Shown: in pieces, positions 7,952 through 14,395 of the stretch
Layout: each line of letters starts with the position of its first letter
Position numbering within the stretch: position 1 is the first letter of the stretch
From: Planktotalea sp.
Lineage (GTDB): Bacteria; Pseudomonadota; Alphaproteobacteria; Rhodobacterales; Rhodobacteraceae
Assembly: GCA_024645145.1 (NCBI GenBank)
Contig: JAHEGL010000056.1
Span: forward strand, 1-24,210
DNA length: 24,210 bases
Direction of reading: 5' to 3'
Made by a program: the position numbers and the translations under genes
Notes under the pieces: model-generated
Seen by the model: the letters and a program-made list of their open reading frames with translations, nothing else
What the model was told of the DNA's origin: nothing
The model's database searches: none

Positions 7952-8680
7952 ATGCTTATTCTGGCAAGTCTTTTGGGAGTGTTCGCGATCGGGTCAATGA
8001 TGTTTTTTGAGCCCTCAGAGGGTCAAACAACAGATGAAGAAGATCCATTTGCTGATGCAACCGCTGCCGAAGTTGACGCGGTGCAGCTCGGTGATGTGAC
8101 GGATGGTCTGTTCTCCTTCCTGGATGAAAACGGCGAAACGCAGGTCGAGCCAAATGAAACGACACCCGGTGATGATATGTTATTTGGCACCAACTCTGCG
8201 GATCAATTTTTCGGTGATATGGGCGCTGATAACATCATGGCAGGTGGCGGAGACGATGCCATCAGCGGAGGTGCTGGCAGCGATGTGGTTCATGGGAATG
8301 GCGGTGCGGATAGTCTAAACGGTGATGGCGGTTACGATGCGCTGTTTGGTGATTTGGGCGATGATGCTTTGTATGGCGGCGAAGGGAACGACACGCTCAG
8401 CGGCAATGGTGAAGACGCACTGAACGGCTGGGACGCCGATGAACAAAGCGCTGCCTATCTGAACGGCGGTGATGGCAACGATACGATTTTCGCAGGTGAA
8501 GGGGATGACGTTTCAGGCGGGTTAGGTGCCGATACTTTGGTCCTCAATGGTGATGCGAATGCAAGCGCGCAGATTCGGGATTTTGAGGCGGGCGAGGATA
8601 CTTTGGTTCTTTTCTTCGATGCTGCTAATGGCGCGCCTGAGATCACCATAGAGCAGGATGAGAGCGAATTAGGCCAATAG
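7952..8680 (+). CDS. RTX calcium-binding repeat protein, apparently truncated by an in-frame TAG
   Basis: The 242-residue frame starts with a hydrophobic segment (residues 1-19, MLILASLLGVFAIGSMMFF), probably a membrane anchor or signal. An acidic stretch (20-70) follows, then a run of RTX nonapeptide repeats of the GGxGxDxxx type (about 73-196), such as GGGDDAISGGAGSDVVHGN and GGEGNDTLSGNG. Such repeats bind calcium and form a parallel beta-roll. The terminal part (207-237) reads IRDFEAGEDTLVL, the usual post-repeat module of these proteins. A GAGG site ends six bases before the ATG at 7952; an in-frame GTG just before it is possible. The frame stops at TAG 8678-8680, yet the same frame continues with 28 family-like residues to TAA at 8767. 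The intact gene would therefore be 7952-8767. It may be a recent pseudogene, or a sequencing error. Confidence 0.8.
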   Translation: MLILASLLGVFAIGSMMFFEPSEGQTTDEEDPFADATAAEVDAVQLGDVTDGLFSFLDENGETQVEPNETTPGDDMLFGTNSADQFFGDMGADNIMAGGGDDAISGGAGSDVVHGNGGADSLNGDGGYDALFGDLGDDALYGGEGNDTLSGNGEDALNGWDADEQSAAYLNGGDGNDTIFAGEGDDVSGGLGADTLVLNGDANASAQIRDFEAGEDTLVLFFDAANGAPEITIEQDESELGQ

Positions 8681-8767
8681 CTGATTCATTCAGATGGCAC
8701 TGTATTGGCCACGGTCATGGGCGATACACCGACACTTTCCGACATCAGCTTGGTCGAACGCACCTAA
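8681..8767 (+). pseudogene. In-frame C-terminal remnant of the RTX protein after the amber codon
   Basis: Immediately after the TAG the same frame reads 28 residues, including SDGTVLATVMGDTPTLSDI, and ends SLVERT before TAA at 8765-8767. A D-G-T-V-L-A-x-V strand followed by L-x-x-x-D-I-x-L-V is the usual end of Rhodobacterales RTX proteins of this kind. This segment is therefore the separated C-terminus of the gene at 7952, not an independent gene. No start signal is seen for it. Confidence 0.7.
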
Positions 8768-8790
8768 ACATTGACGTTTTTACTTTCTTT

Positions 8791-8818
8791 CACGCGCGAT
8801 CTGACTTAATTGCGCGTG
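8791..8818. repeat. Imperfect inverted repeat between the RTX gene and rpsO
   Basis: Arms CACGCGCGAT (8791-8800) and ATTGCGCGTG (8809-8818) can pair over 10 bp with one G-U, around the loop CTGACTTA. It lies 24 bp after the extended RTX stop and about 90 bp before rpsO. No T-run follows on the plus strand, so it is a weak terminator candidate there. It could equally be an operator or leader hairpin for rpsO. TTGACG at 8771-8776 just upstream resembles a -35 box, but I see no convincing -10. Confidence 0.3.
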
Positions 8819-8909
8819 TCCGACCTCAAAATCGGGCGATTCTCCACGGGCCTTGCTGGACGATATCCCGGCCTGCGCCATTCACTCTTATCTCTTAAAG
8901 GAGACCCCG

Positions 8910-9179
8910 ATGTCGATTACGCCTGAAGAAAAAGCACGTCTGATGAAAGAATTCGCCACCAAAGAAGGCGATACAGGTTCCCCAGAAGTGCAAGTTGCTA
9001 TCTTGTCCTCGCGCATCGCGACGCTGACAGAGCACTTCAAAACACACAAAAAAGACAACCATGGTCGTCGTGGTCTTTTGAAGATGGTGGCCCTGCGCCG
9101 CAAGCTTCTGGACTACACACGTGGCAAAGACGAAGCACGTTACCAAGACCTGATCAAGCGTCTCGGACTGCGTCGCTAA
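8910..9179 (+). CDS. rpsO: 30S ribosomal protein S15
   Basis: The 89-residue protein has the full S15 sequence signature: [15 protein letters not shown] at the N-terminus, [33 protein letters not shown], and [16 protein letters not shown], ending RLGLRR. S15 binds the central domain of 16S rRNA early in 30S assembly and contributes to a bridge with 50S. The length is standard. The start at 8910 has AAAGGAG six bases upstream; the longer frame from 8853 is not needed. A strong terminator follows at 9215, so rpsO and pnp are separate transcripts here. In E. coli S15 represses its own translation through a leader pseudoknot; I could not establish such a structure here. Confidence 0.98.
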   Translation: MSITPEEKARLMKEFATKEGDTGSPEVQVAILSSRIATLTEHFKTHKKDNHGRRGLLKMVALRRKLLDYTRGKDEARYQDLIKRLGLRR

Positions 9180-9183
9180 GCAC

Positions 9184-9201
9184 GAATTTTCTAGAAAATT
9201 C
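9184..9201. repeat. Perfect 18-bp palindrome just after rpsO
   Basis: GAATTTTCTAGAAAATTC is a perfect palindrome starting four bases after the rpsO stop codon and 13 bases before the terminator stem. It is AT-rich and centred on CTAG. In RNA it would form only a short hairpin with a tight loop. As DNA it resembles a binding site for a dimeric protein. Function unknown. Confidence 0.6.
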
Positions 9202-9214
9202 ACACGCATTGAAG

Positions 9215-9250
9215 CACCCGTCTCTTTCACAGAGGCGGGTGTTTTCTTTT
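9215..9250 (+). terminator. Rho-independent terminator of rpsO
   Basis: An 11-bp stem (CACCCGTCTCT at 9215-9225 with AGAGGCGGGTG at 9231-9241, one G-U pair) closes the loop TTCAC. It is followed directly by TTTTCTTTT. It lies 35 bp after the rpsO stop. Confidence 0.92.
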
Positions 9251-9302
9251 GTGTAGCGCTTGCTGAAACCCTTAAGCGGCCGAGCAACTCAAAGGCAAAT
9301 GG

Positions 9303-9674
9303 CTAGCCGAGCGCCTGCCCGAAGAACACCAAAGTACAATCTTCATCCGCCACATGAAATTCGCGCTGACCATAGTCCTTATCAAACGGCGCACGCACGC
9401 GCGCTGGATCAAGCCGTCCCAGAGCGTCCTTCATATCGGCAAACAGATCGTCAATGCCCTCAACATCAATGTAAAAAGACGTCTGTCGCTCAGGGTTAGT
9501 AAGGTCCACATCCGCGTCAACCTGCACCAAACGAATGGCGACGTCATCGCGATGGATGAAAGCGTAAAATTCCGTCTCGAACCCGATCTTGAACCCCAAA
9601 GCGCCCGTATAAAACGCAAGCTGCTTGGCTAAGGACGTACAGGGCACAAACGGTGTGATCTGCTTCATACGCAT
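9303..9674 (-). CDS. VOC (glyoxalase/bleomycin resistance) family protein
   Basis: This 123-residue protein has the VOC fold, with ITPFVPCTSLAKQLAFYTGA as the first module and LGFKIGFETEFYAFIHRDDV continuing it. The C-terminal module contains YIDVEGIDDLFADM and GQREFHVADEDCTLVFFGQ. The segment QREFHVADEDCTLVFFG resembles bleomycin-resistance-type members, though no drug-binding claim can be made. GGAAGGA lies six bases before the ATG at 9674. Another ATG two codons later is possible. The gene stands alone on the minus strand between the rpsO terminator and the pnp leader. It is only distantly similar to the VOC gene at 6636, so it is not a recent duplicate. Confidence 0.87.
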   Translation of the reverse strand: MRMKQITPFVPCTSLAKQLAFYTGALGFKIGFETEFYAFIHRDDVAIRLVQVDADVDLTNPERQTSFYIDVEGIDDLFADMKDALGRLDPARVRAPFDKDYGQREFHVADEDCTLVFFGQALG

Positions 9675-9860
9675 GTGATTTCCTTCCATGTTGCCGCACT
9701 ATTCGCCCGAAACAGGCTTCTTTCAAGGGATTTGCGCCGAATCCGCGCAGCAGCAGCCTACACAACCAGAACCCCTTCCCAAAGAGACGAATTTCCTATA
9801 TGCGCGCACCATCTGAGACGTGACGCTTTGGCCTAGGCGCACACATGATGAAATGGGCCG

Positions 9861-9914
9861 GCGGCAATGGGGCCGCTAATTGAACGGAAGACCCGGAACG
9901 CCGGGAGTGCTTCC
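9861..9914 (+). promoter_or_regulatory. Two hairpins in the pnp leader
   Basis: The first hairpin pairs GCGGC (9861-9865) with GCCGC (9872-9876). The second pairs CCCGG (9892-9896) with CCGGG (9901-9905) round an AACG loop. It is extended by GGAAG (9886-9890) with CTTCC (9910-9914). The second ends only two bases before the AACTAGGAAAC ribosome-binding region. In E. coli, PNPase represses its own synthesis through a leader stem cut by RNase III; a similar role here is inference. Confidence 0.45.
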
Positions 9915-9930
9915 AACTAGGAAACGATAC

Positions 9931-12072
9931 ATGTTTAACGTAACGACGAAAACGATGGAGTGGGGCGACGAAACGCTGACACTCGAAACGGGCAAGGTTG
10001 CTCGTCAGGCAGATGGCTGCGTCATCGCCACACTTGGTGAAACATCGGTCATGGCCGCCGTCACCTTTGCGAAAAAGCAAAAGCCAGGTCAGGACTTCTT
10101 TCCTTTGACCGTGCACTACCAAGAGAAATACTACGCTGCGGGTAAAGTTCCCGGCGGTTTCTTCAAGCGCGAAGCGCGCCCGACTGAAAAAGAAACACTG
10201 ACAGCACGTTTGATCGACCGTCCGATCCGCCCGCTGTTCGTCCCAGGCTTCAAAAACGAAGTTTTGGTGATGTGTACTGTTCTGTCTCACGACCTCGACA
10301 ACGATCCAGACATCGTTGCGATGATCGCGGCGTCCGCAGCTTTGACGATTTCTGGCGCACCTTTCATGGGCCCAATCGCCTGTGCACGCGTTGGTTTCGT
10401 TGACGGCGAATACACTCTGAACCCGACAGTCGACGACATGCAGGACCTGCGTTTGAACCCAGAGCAGCGTCTCGACCTTGTTGTTGCTGGTACAAAAGAT
10501 GCCGTCATGATGGTTGAGTCCGAAGCATATGAGCTGTCTGAAGCTGAAATGCTCGGTGCTGTGAACTTTGCGCACCAGTCCTTCCAGCCTGTGATCGATC
10601 TGATCGTTGATCTGGCAGAAGACTGCGCAAAAGAGCCATTTGACTTCGCGCCTGCGGATTACTCTGAGCTTTCCGCCGCAGTTGCTAAAGCTGGCGAAAA
10701 AGACATGCGCGCTGCCTTTGCGATCACAGACAAGCAAGAGCGTACGACAGCCGTCAACGATGCACGTGCCGTTATCAAAGACGCCCTTTCCGAAGAGCAG
10801 CTCGCCGATGCGAACCTTGGTTCCGCAATGAAGGGTCTGGAAGCAGGCATTCTTCGCGGTGACGTTGTAAAGACAGGCAAGCGTATCGATGGTCGTGACA
10901 CGACAACGATTCGCCCAATCGTGTCTGAGACAGGCATTCTACCACGTACACATGGTTCTGCCTTGTTCACACGTGGCGAAACGCAGGGTCTCGTTGTAAC
11001 AACACTCGGTACCGGAGACGACGAGCAGTTCATCGACGCACTGCACGGCAACTTCAAATCCAACTTCCTGCTGCACTACAACTTCCCTCCCTACTCTGTG
11101 GGTGAAGCTGGCCGCGTGGGCCCTCCCGGTCGCCGCGAAATCGGTCACGGTAAACTGGCTTGGCGCGCGCTTCAGGCGGTTCTGCCTGCGGCGACAGATT
11201 TCCCGTACACCGTTCGCGTTGTGTCCGAGATCACCGAATCCAACGGCTCGTCATCTATGGCGTCCGTTTGTGGTGGCTCGCTCTCGATGATGGACGCAGG
11301 TGTTCCGCTCAAGTCTGCGGTTGCTGGTGTTGCGATGGGTCTCATCATGGAAGAAGACGGCTCCTACGCGATCCTGTCCGACATCCTTGGCGACGAAGAT
11401 CACCTTGGCGACATGGACTTCAAAGTGGCTGGTACAGAAAACGGTATCACGTCCCTTCAGATGGACATCAAGATCGCAGGCATCACGCCTGACATCATGG
11501 AAAAAGCTCTGGAGCAGGCCAAAGACGGCCGTATGCATATCCTCGGTGAAATGGGCAAAGCCATTGATGGCGCGCAGGAATTTTCTGTGCATGCTCCTCG
11601 CATCGAAACAATGCAGGTTCCAACAGATAAGATCCGTGAAGTCATCGGTTCTGGCGGTAAAGTTATCCGCGAGATCGTTGAAGTTTCTGGCGCGAAAGTG
11701 GACATCAATGACGAGGGCATCATCAAGATAGCGTCGCCGAATGGTGAATCCATCAAGAAAGCCTACGACATGATCTATTCCATCGTGGCCGAGCCTGAAG
11801 AGGGCATGGTTTACGACGGTAAGGTTGTGAAAATCGTTGATTTCGGTGCCTTCGTGAACTTCTTCGGCAAGCGCGATGGTCTGGTACACGTCTCTCAGAT
11901 TGAGAACCGTCGCTTGAACCACCCATCCGACGTTCTCAAAGAAGGTCAGGATGTGAAGGTTAAGCTGTTGGGCTTTGATGATCGCGGCAAAGTGCGCCTG
12001 TCCATGAAGGTTGTGGATCAGGAAACTGGCGAAGAAGTTAAGCCAGAAGCAGCTGAGAAGTCTGACGACTAA
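9931..12072 (+). CDS. pnp: Polyribonucleotide nucleotidyltransferase (PNPase)
   Basis: The 713-residue enzyme degrades RNA 3' to 5' by phosphorolysis and is a core RNA-decay enzyme, often bound to RNase E. Two RNase PH domains are present (about 1-230 and 310-550) with the helical linker between. [14 protein letters not shown] (77-90) and [15 protein letters not shown] (400-414) line the RNA/phosphate channel. [11 protein letters not shown] carries Asp488 and Asp494, matching the catalytic aspartates of E. coli PNPase. A KH domain (about 555-615, [16 protein letters not shown]) and an S1 domain (about 622-692, [17 protein letters not shown]) follow. The start at 9931 gives [16 protein letters not shown], as in relatives, with TAGGAAAC upstream. 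The longer frame from 9880 runs through the leader hairpins. A terminator follows at 12096. Confidence 0.98.
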   Translation: MFNVTTKTMEWGDETLTLETGKVARQADGCVIATLGETSVMAAVTFAKKQKPGQDFFPLTVHYQEKYYAAGKVPGGFFKREARPTEKETLTARLIDRPIRPLFVPGFKNEVLVMCTVLSHDLDNDPDIVAMIAASAALTISGAPFMGPIACARVGFVDGEYTLNPTVDDMQDLRLNPEQRLDLVVAGTKDAVMMVESEAYELSEAEMLGAVNFAHQSFQPVIDLIVDLAEDCAKEPFDFAPADYSELSAAVAKAGEKDMRAAFAITDKQERTTAVNDARAVIKDALSEEQLADANLGSAMKGLEAGILRGDVVKTGKRIDGRDTTTIRPIVSETGILPRTHGSALFTRGETQGLVVTTLGTGDDEQFIDALHGNFKSNFLLHYNFPPYSVGEAGRVGPPGRREIGHGKLAWRALQAVLPAATDFPYTVRVVSEITESNGSSSMASVCGGSLSMMDAGVPLKSAVAGVAMGLIMEEDGSYAILSDILGDEDHLGDMDFKVAGTENGITSLQMDIKIAGITPDIMEKALEQAKDGRMHILGEMGKAIDGAQEFSVHAPRIETMQVPTDKIREVIGSGGKVIREIVEVSGAKVDINDEGIIKIASPNGESIKKAYDMIYSIVAEPEEGMVYDGKVVKIVDFGAFVNFFGKRDGLVHVSQIENRRLNHPSDVLKEGQDVKVKLLGFDDRGKVRLSMKVVDQETGEEVKPEAAEKSDD

Positions 12073-12095
12073 TCTGCCTTCAATTTGAATTAAGA

Positions 12096-12127
12096 AAGCC
12101 CCTGTGGAAACGCGGGGGCTTTTTTCT
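12096..12127 (+). terminator. Rho-independent terminator of pnp
   Basis: The stem pairs AAGCCCCTGTG (12096-12106) with CGCGGGGGCTT (12111-12121), including two G-U pairs, around a GAAA tetraloop. A run of T residues continues to 12125. It lies 23 bp after the pnp stop. Confidence 0.93.
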
Positions 12128-12200
12128 TTGGGTTATTCCCCGTTCAACAAAACGACTTCGTCTTTAACTGTTCCTTCACAGTAAAATAAAGGGACACGAC

Positions 12201-12881
12201 ATGAGAAAACCATTAGCGGAATTCATCGGTACATTCACACTCGTTATATTCGGTTGCGGCGCTGCTGTTATCGCTGGGGGCGACATTGGTCTCACTGGCA
12301 TCAGCTTCTCATTCGGCCTCGCGCTGATCGGTATGGCATATGGCATTGGTTCCGTTTCAGGCTGCCACATTAACCCTGCAGTCACACTTGGCGTCGTAGC
12401 ATCCGGCCGCATGAACGTTGGTGAAGCTATTCCTTACATGATCGCGCAGGGCGCGGGCGGTATCGCTGGCGCGCTTGTTTTGATGATCATTGCATCGGGT
12501 AAAGCAGACTACACAGTTGCCGCAAACGGACTTGGCCAGAACGGCTGGGGCGCTGGCTACTTGGGCGAATACACAATGGCCGCTGCTTTCGTCTTTGAAG
12601 TTGTTGCAACCTTCTTGTTCCTCGTCGTCATCCTTGGCGCGACTGGCGCTGGTGCACCCTCCGCCATGGCGGGTCTCGCGATTGGACTCGCGCTCGTGGT
12701 GATCCACTTGGTCGGTATTAACGTCACAGGCGTTTCGCTGAATCCTGCACGCTCCATCGGGCCAGCATTTTTCGTCGGTGGCACAGCGATTGCACAGCTT
12801 TGGTTGTTCATCGTTGCACCCATCATCGGCGCAATCGCCGCTGGCGTCTTGTTCCGCTCAGGCTTGCTCGACGCTGAGTAA
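12201..12881 (+). CDS. aqpZ: Aquaporin Z
   Basis: The 226-residue inner-membrane protein is a water channel of the MIP family with six predicted membrane helices and two half-helices. Both NPA motifs are present: HINPAVTLG (NPA at 58-60) and SLNPARSIGPA (NPA at 181-183). Phe38, His169 and Arg184 sit where the narrow aromatic/Arg filter of water-selective aquaporins lies, which supports water rather than glycerol transport. The length is normal for AqpZ. The ATG at 12201 is preceded by AAAGGGA. The gene is transcribed alone, between the pnp terminator and the outer-membrane protein gene, and its likely job is osmotic adjustment. Confidence 0.96.
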   Translation: MRKPLAEFIGTFTLVIFGCGAAVIAGGDIGLTGISFSFGLALIGMAYGIGSVSGCHINPAVTLGVVASGRMNVGEAIPYMIAQGAGGIAGALVLMIIASGKADYTVAANGLGQNGWGAGYLGEYTMAAAFVFEVVATFLFLVVILGATGAGAPSAMAGLAIGLALVVIHLVGINVTGVSLNPARSIGPAFFVGGTAIAQLWLFIVAPIIGAIAAGVLFRSGLLDAE

Positions 12882-12887
12882 AAAAGT

Positions 12888-12925
12888 GGGGGCAAAAGCG
12901 CTGCTTTTTCCCGTTTTTAATTTTT
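12888..12925 (+). terminator. Candidate terminator of aqpZ
   Basis: AAAAGC (12894-12899) pairs with GCTTTT (12903-12908), with outer GGG/CCC pairs across a small internal loop. GTTTTTAATTTTT follows. It starts seven bases after the aqpZ stop. Confidence 0.5.
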
Positions 12926-12927
12926 CA

Positions 12928-13017
12928 GCACAAGGCAAAGAGGAACTGTTATCGGTGCCTTCACTCACGGATTGTGCCAAGGAACCCCTGCTACACTTTG
13001 ATTGTGGCGGGGGTTTT
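12928..13017 (+). ncRNA. Structured segment ending in a strong terminator, possible small RNA
   Basis: After the aqpZ terminator candidate, nested inverted repeats occur. GCACAA (12928-12933) pairs with TTGTGC (12972-12977), and AAGGCA (12932-12937) with TGCCTT (12956-12961), the two sharing two bases. A 13-bp terminator stem follows (12983-12995 with 13003-13015, CTTTGAT loop) and then TTTT. No gene lies between, and I see no clear promoter. It may be an aqpZ 3' UTR product, an independent small RNA, or just a second terminator. Confidence 0.3.
12983..13017 (+). terminator. Strong Rho-independent terminator 100 bp after aqpZ
   Basis: A 13-bp stem with two G-U pairs joins AACCCCTGCTACA (12983-12995) and TGTGGCGGGGGTT (13003-13015), followed by a short T-run. 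The opposite strand has no T-run, so it acts on plus-strand transcription. Confidence 0.75.
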
Positions 13018-13129
13018 CCACTTTAAGTTGTTGTATCCATGCGCCAATGACGAAAGAAAAATCCAAACTATTGACCCACAAGAGATTCTCAAAAAAACAC
13101 GAAGAAGAATTAATGAGTGGGGTATAGAA

Positions 13130-13786
13130 ATGAAAATTCTTTTAATTGCCACGTCAGCGATCGCATTGTTTGCAAACAGCGCTCTCGCCCAGGACAGCAA
13201 CTTGCGCTTTGGCCTCGGGATTTCGACGCTTGGCGCTAATTTAGAGGGCGCATATCGGATCAACCAAAATTGGGCGGTACGCGGTGTTTTGTCTGGTGGC
13301 ATCAGCACCAAAAACCTTGGCGGCGGCAGCACTCAAAGGATTGATGGCGTTACATACAACACCAGCGGTCAGCTTGGTGGCTTTGCACTGTTGGGCGACT
13401 ATTACACAGGCAGCTCAGGTTTCCGCGTTTCAGGTGGTGCATTCATCTCAAACACGAGCTTCAGCGGTTCAACAACTGCTGGCCCAAACAACCAAATTAC
13501 AATTGGTACAGCGACATTTAATAGCGGCGAAACAGCTAATGCATCTGTCGCGTTCAAACGCAAGGTGTCGCCAATGGCGAGCCTTGGGTATGATTGGGAC
13601 ATCGGCCGCCGCTTTACGCTAAGCGGTGAAATTGGCGCTATTGCGATGGGTGGTTTGAATGTCAGCCTCACTGCACCAGCCGCGCCTGCTGATGATGTTG
13701 CGGCTGAAGTCCAAAACATTAATGATGAATTGTCACAGTTCGGCGTTTATCCGTATATCGCAATCACAGCATCCTACCGCTTCTAA
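13130..13786 (+). CDS. Outer membrane beta-barrel protein
   Basis: The 218-residue protein starts with a Sec signal peptide, MKILLIATSAIALFANSALA, cleaved before QDSNLRFG. The mature part has alternating hydrophobic strands and Gly/Ser/Thr/Asn-rich loops: LRFGLGISTLGANLEGAYRI, GQLGGFALLGDYY, FRVSGGAFIS. It ends with a strand closing in Phe (YIAITASYRF), the outer-membrane insertion signal read by BamA. It resembles small OmpA-like or OmpW-like eight-strand barrels, without an OmpA peptidoglycan domain. Function is unknown. The ATG at 13130 is preceded by GTGGGGT at about eight bases. The longer frame from 12974 would put the signal peptide inside the protein. A terminator follows within 20 bp of the stop, so the gene is monocistronic. 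Confidence 0.87.
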   Translation: MKILLIATSAIALFANSALAQDSNLRFGLGISTLGANLEGAYRINQNWAVRGVLSGGISTKNLGGGSTQRIDGVTYNTSGQLGGFALLGDYYTGSSGFRVSGGAFISNTSFSGSTTAGPNNQITIGTATFNSGETANASVAFKRKVSPMASLGYDWDIGRRFTLSGEIGAIAMGGLNVSLTAPAAPADDVAAEVQNINDELSQFGVYPYIAITASYRF

Positions 13787-13804
13787 GATATCGATAGAAT
13801 AATC

Positions 13805-13834
13805 AAAAAAAGAGCTCAGCGTTTTGCTGGGCTC
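13805..13834. terminator. Bidirectional terminator between OMP gene and minus-strand gene
   Basis: GAGCTCAGC (13812-13820) pairs with GCTGGGCTC (13826-13834) with one G-U pair and a five-base loop. Seven A residues precede the stem (13805-13811), so on the minus strand it ends in a run of seven T. On the plus strand it is followed by ATTCCACTTTT, a weaker tail. It serves the OMP gene and possibly the minus-strand gene at 14023. Confidence 0.75.
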
Positions 13835-14022
13835 ATTCCACTTTTAAGTCTTGTTCTATTTGGAAGGTTGCTCTTTACGGCAATACAGTTTCGGACGACC
13901 CAAAATTCGCTATCGCGTCTTCACTAAAACAGCCGTCGAAATAGCCACATCCAGGCCCAGTCTCCAATTTGCTGGCATCGCAACGGCGTTTTGGGCTGGC
14001 ATGTGCACATACTAAGCGCACG

Positions 14023-14232
14023 CTAGATGTGTCCAATGATAAAAACTGAGTGCGCAATCGCGCTGTCATTTGGCAAACGCCAATCACGTTCGTGCTCCGC
14101 TTCCCAATCAGGAACCAGTTGCGCAACCGCTCTGAACTCAGTTGTGCAGACTGATATTACATCTTTCGGGTTTGAAATCAGGATCGTGCCTTGATCTGTC
14201 TGCGCCATAAAAGACAGAACCACTTCGATCAT
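14023..14232 (-). CDS. Small hypothetical protein (69 aa)
   Basis: The frame from ATG 14232 encodes 69 residues, starting MIEVVLSFMAQTDQGTILIS and ending IAHSVFIIGHI. A very strong GAGGGGAGG ends seven bases before the ATG, and a minus-strand terminator lies about 190 bp downstream, both arguing for a real gene. The protein is mildly acidic in the middle (PDWEAEHERDW), has a single cysteine and no signal peptide or membrane segment. I do not recognise the family. Another minus frame overlaps its end and covers 13875-14069 (MTARLRTQFLSLD to SSETVLP, cysteine-rich). It has no ribosome-binding site and could be a frameshifted continuation or a chance frame. The segment 13835-14022 otherwise shows nothing clear. 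Confidence 0.5.
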   Translation of the reverse strand: MIEVVLSFMAQTDQGTILISNPKDVISVCTTEFRAVAQLVPDWEAEHERDWRLPNDSAIAHSVFIIGHI

Positions 14233-14395
14233 ACGCAGGCCTCCCCTCATTTTTTTTCAATTCATTTCACGCTCAAGATGACTGTGACCGAACGTACTTA
14301 CATCCCCTCTCTTGCACCAAGCTGACGAGAGTGACAGAGTGCCGATGATTTGCGGGGCAACGCCGCGCATGCATGAATTTAAAAGGAGCCTTCTG

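Noticed and set aside
8150..8540. Short tandem-like GC-rich DNA repeats, considered as CRISPR or minisatellite
   Set aside because: They encode the RTX glycine/aspartate nonapeptides in frame, vary in sequence, and have no spacers.
9796..10737. Long minus-strand open frame (313 codons) opposite the start of pnp
   Set aside because: It lies entirely antisense to pnp and its leader, has no family features and is rich in His/Cys/Arg residues typical of shadow frames. pnp is unmistakable on the other strand.
11251..11922. Minus-strand open frame (223 codons) opposite the pnp 3' half
   Set aside because: Antisense shadow of the PNPase KH/S1 region, with no ribosome-binding site or recognisable motif.
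13875..14126. Cysteine-rich minus-strand frame (83 codons from a TTG) as a separate gene
   Set aside because: No ribosome-binding site, an unlikely start, and overlap with the better-supported gene at 14023; kept only as a possible frameshifted continuation.
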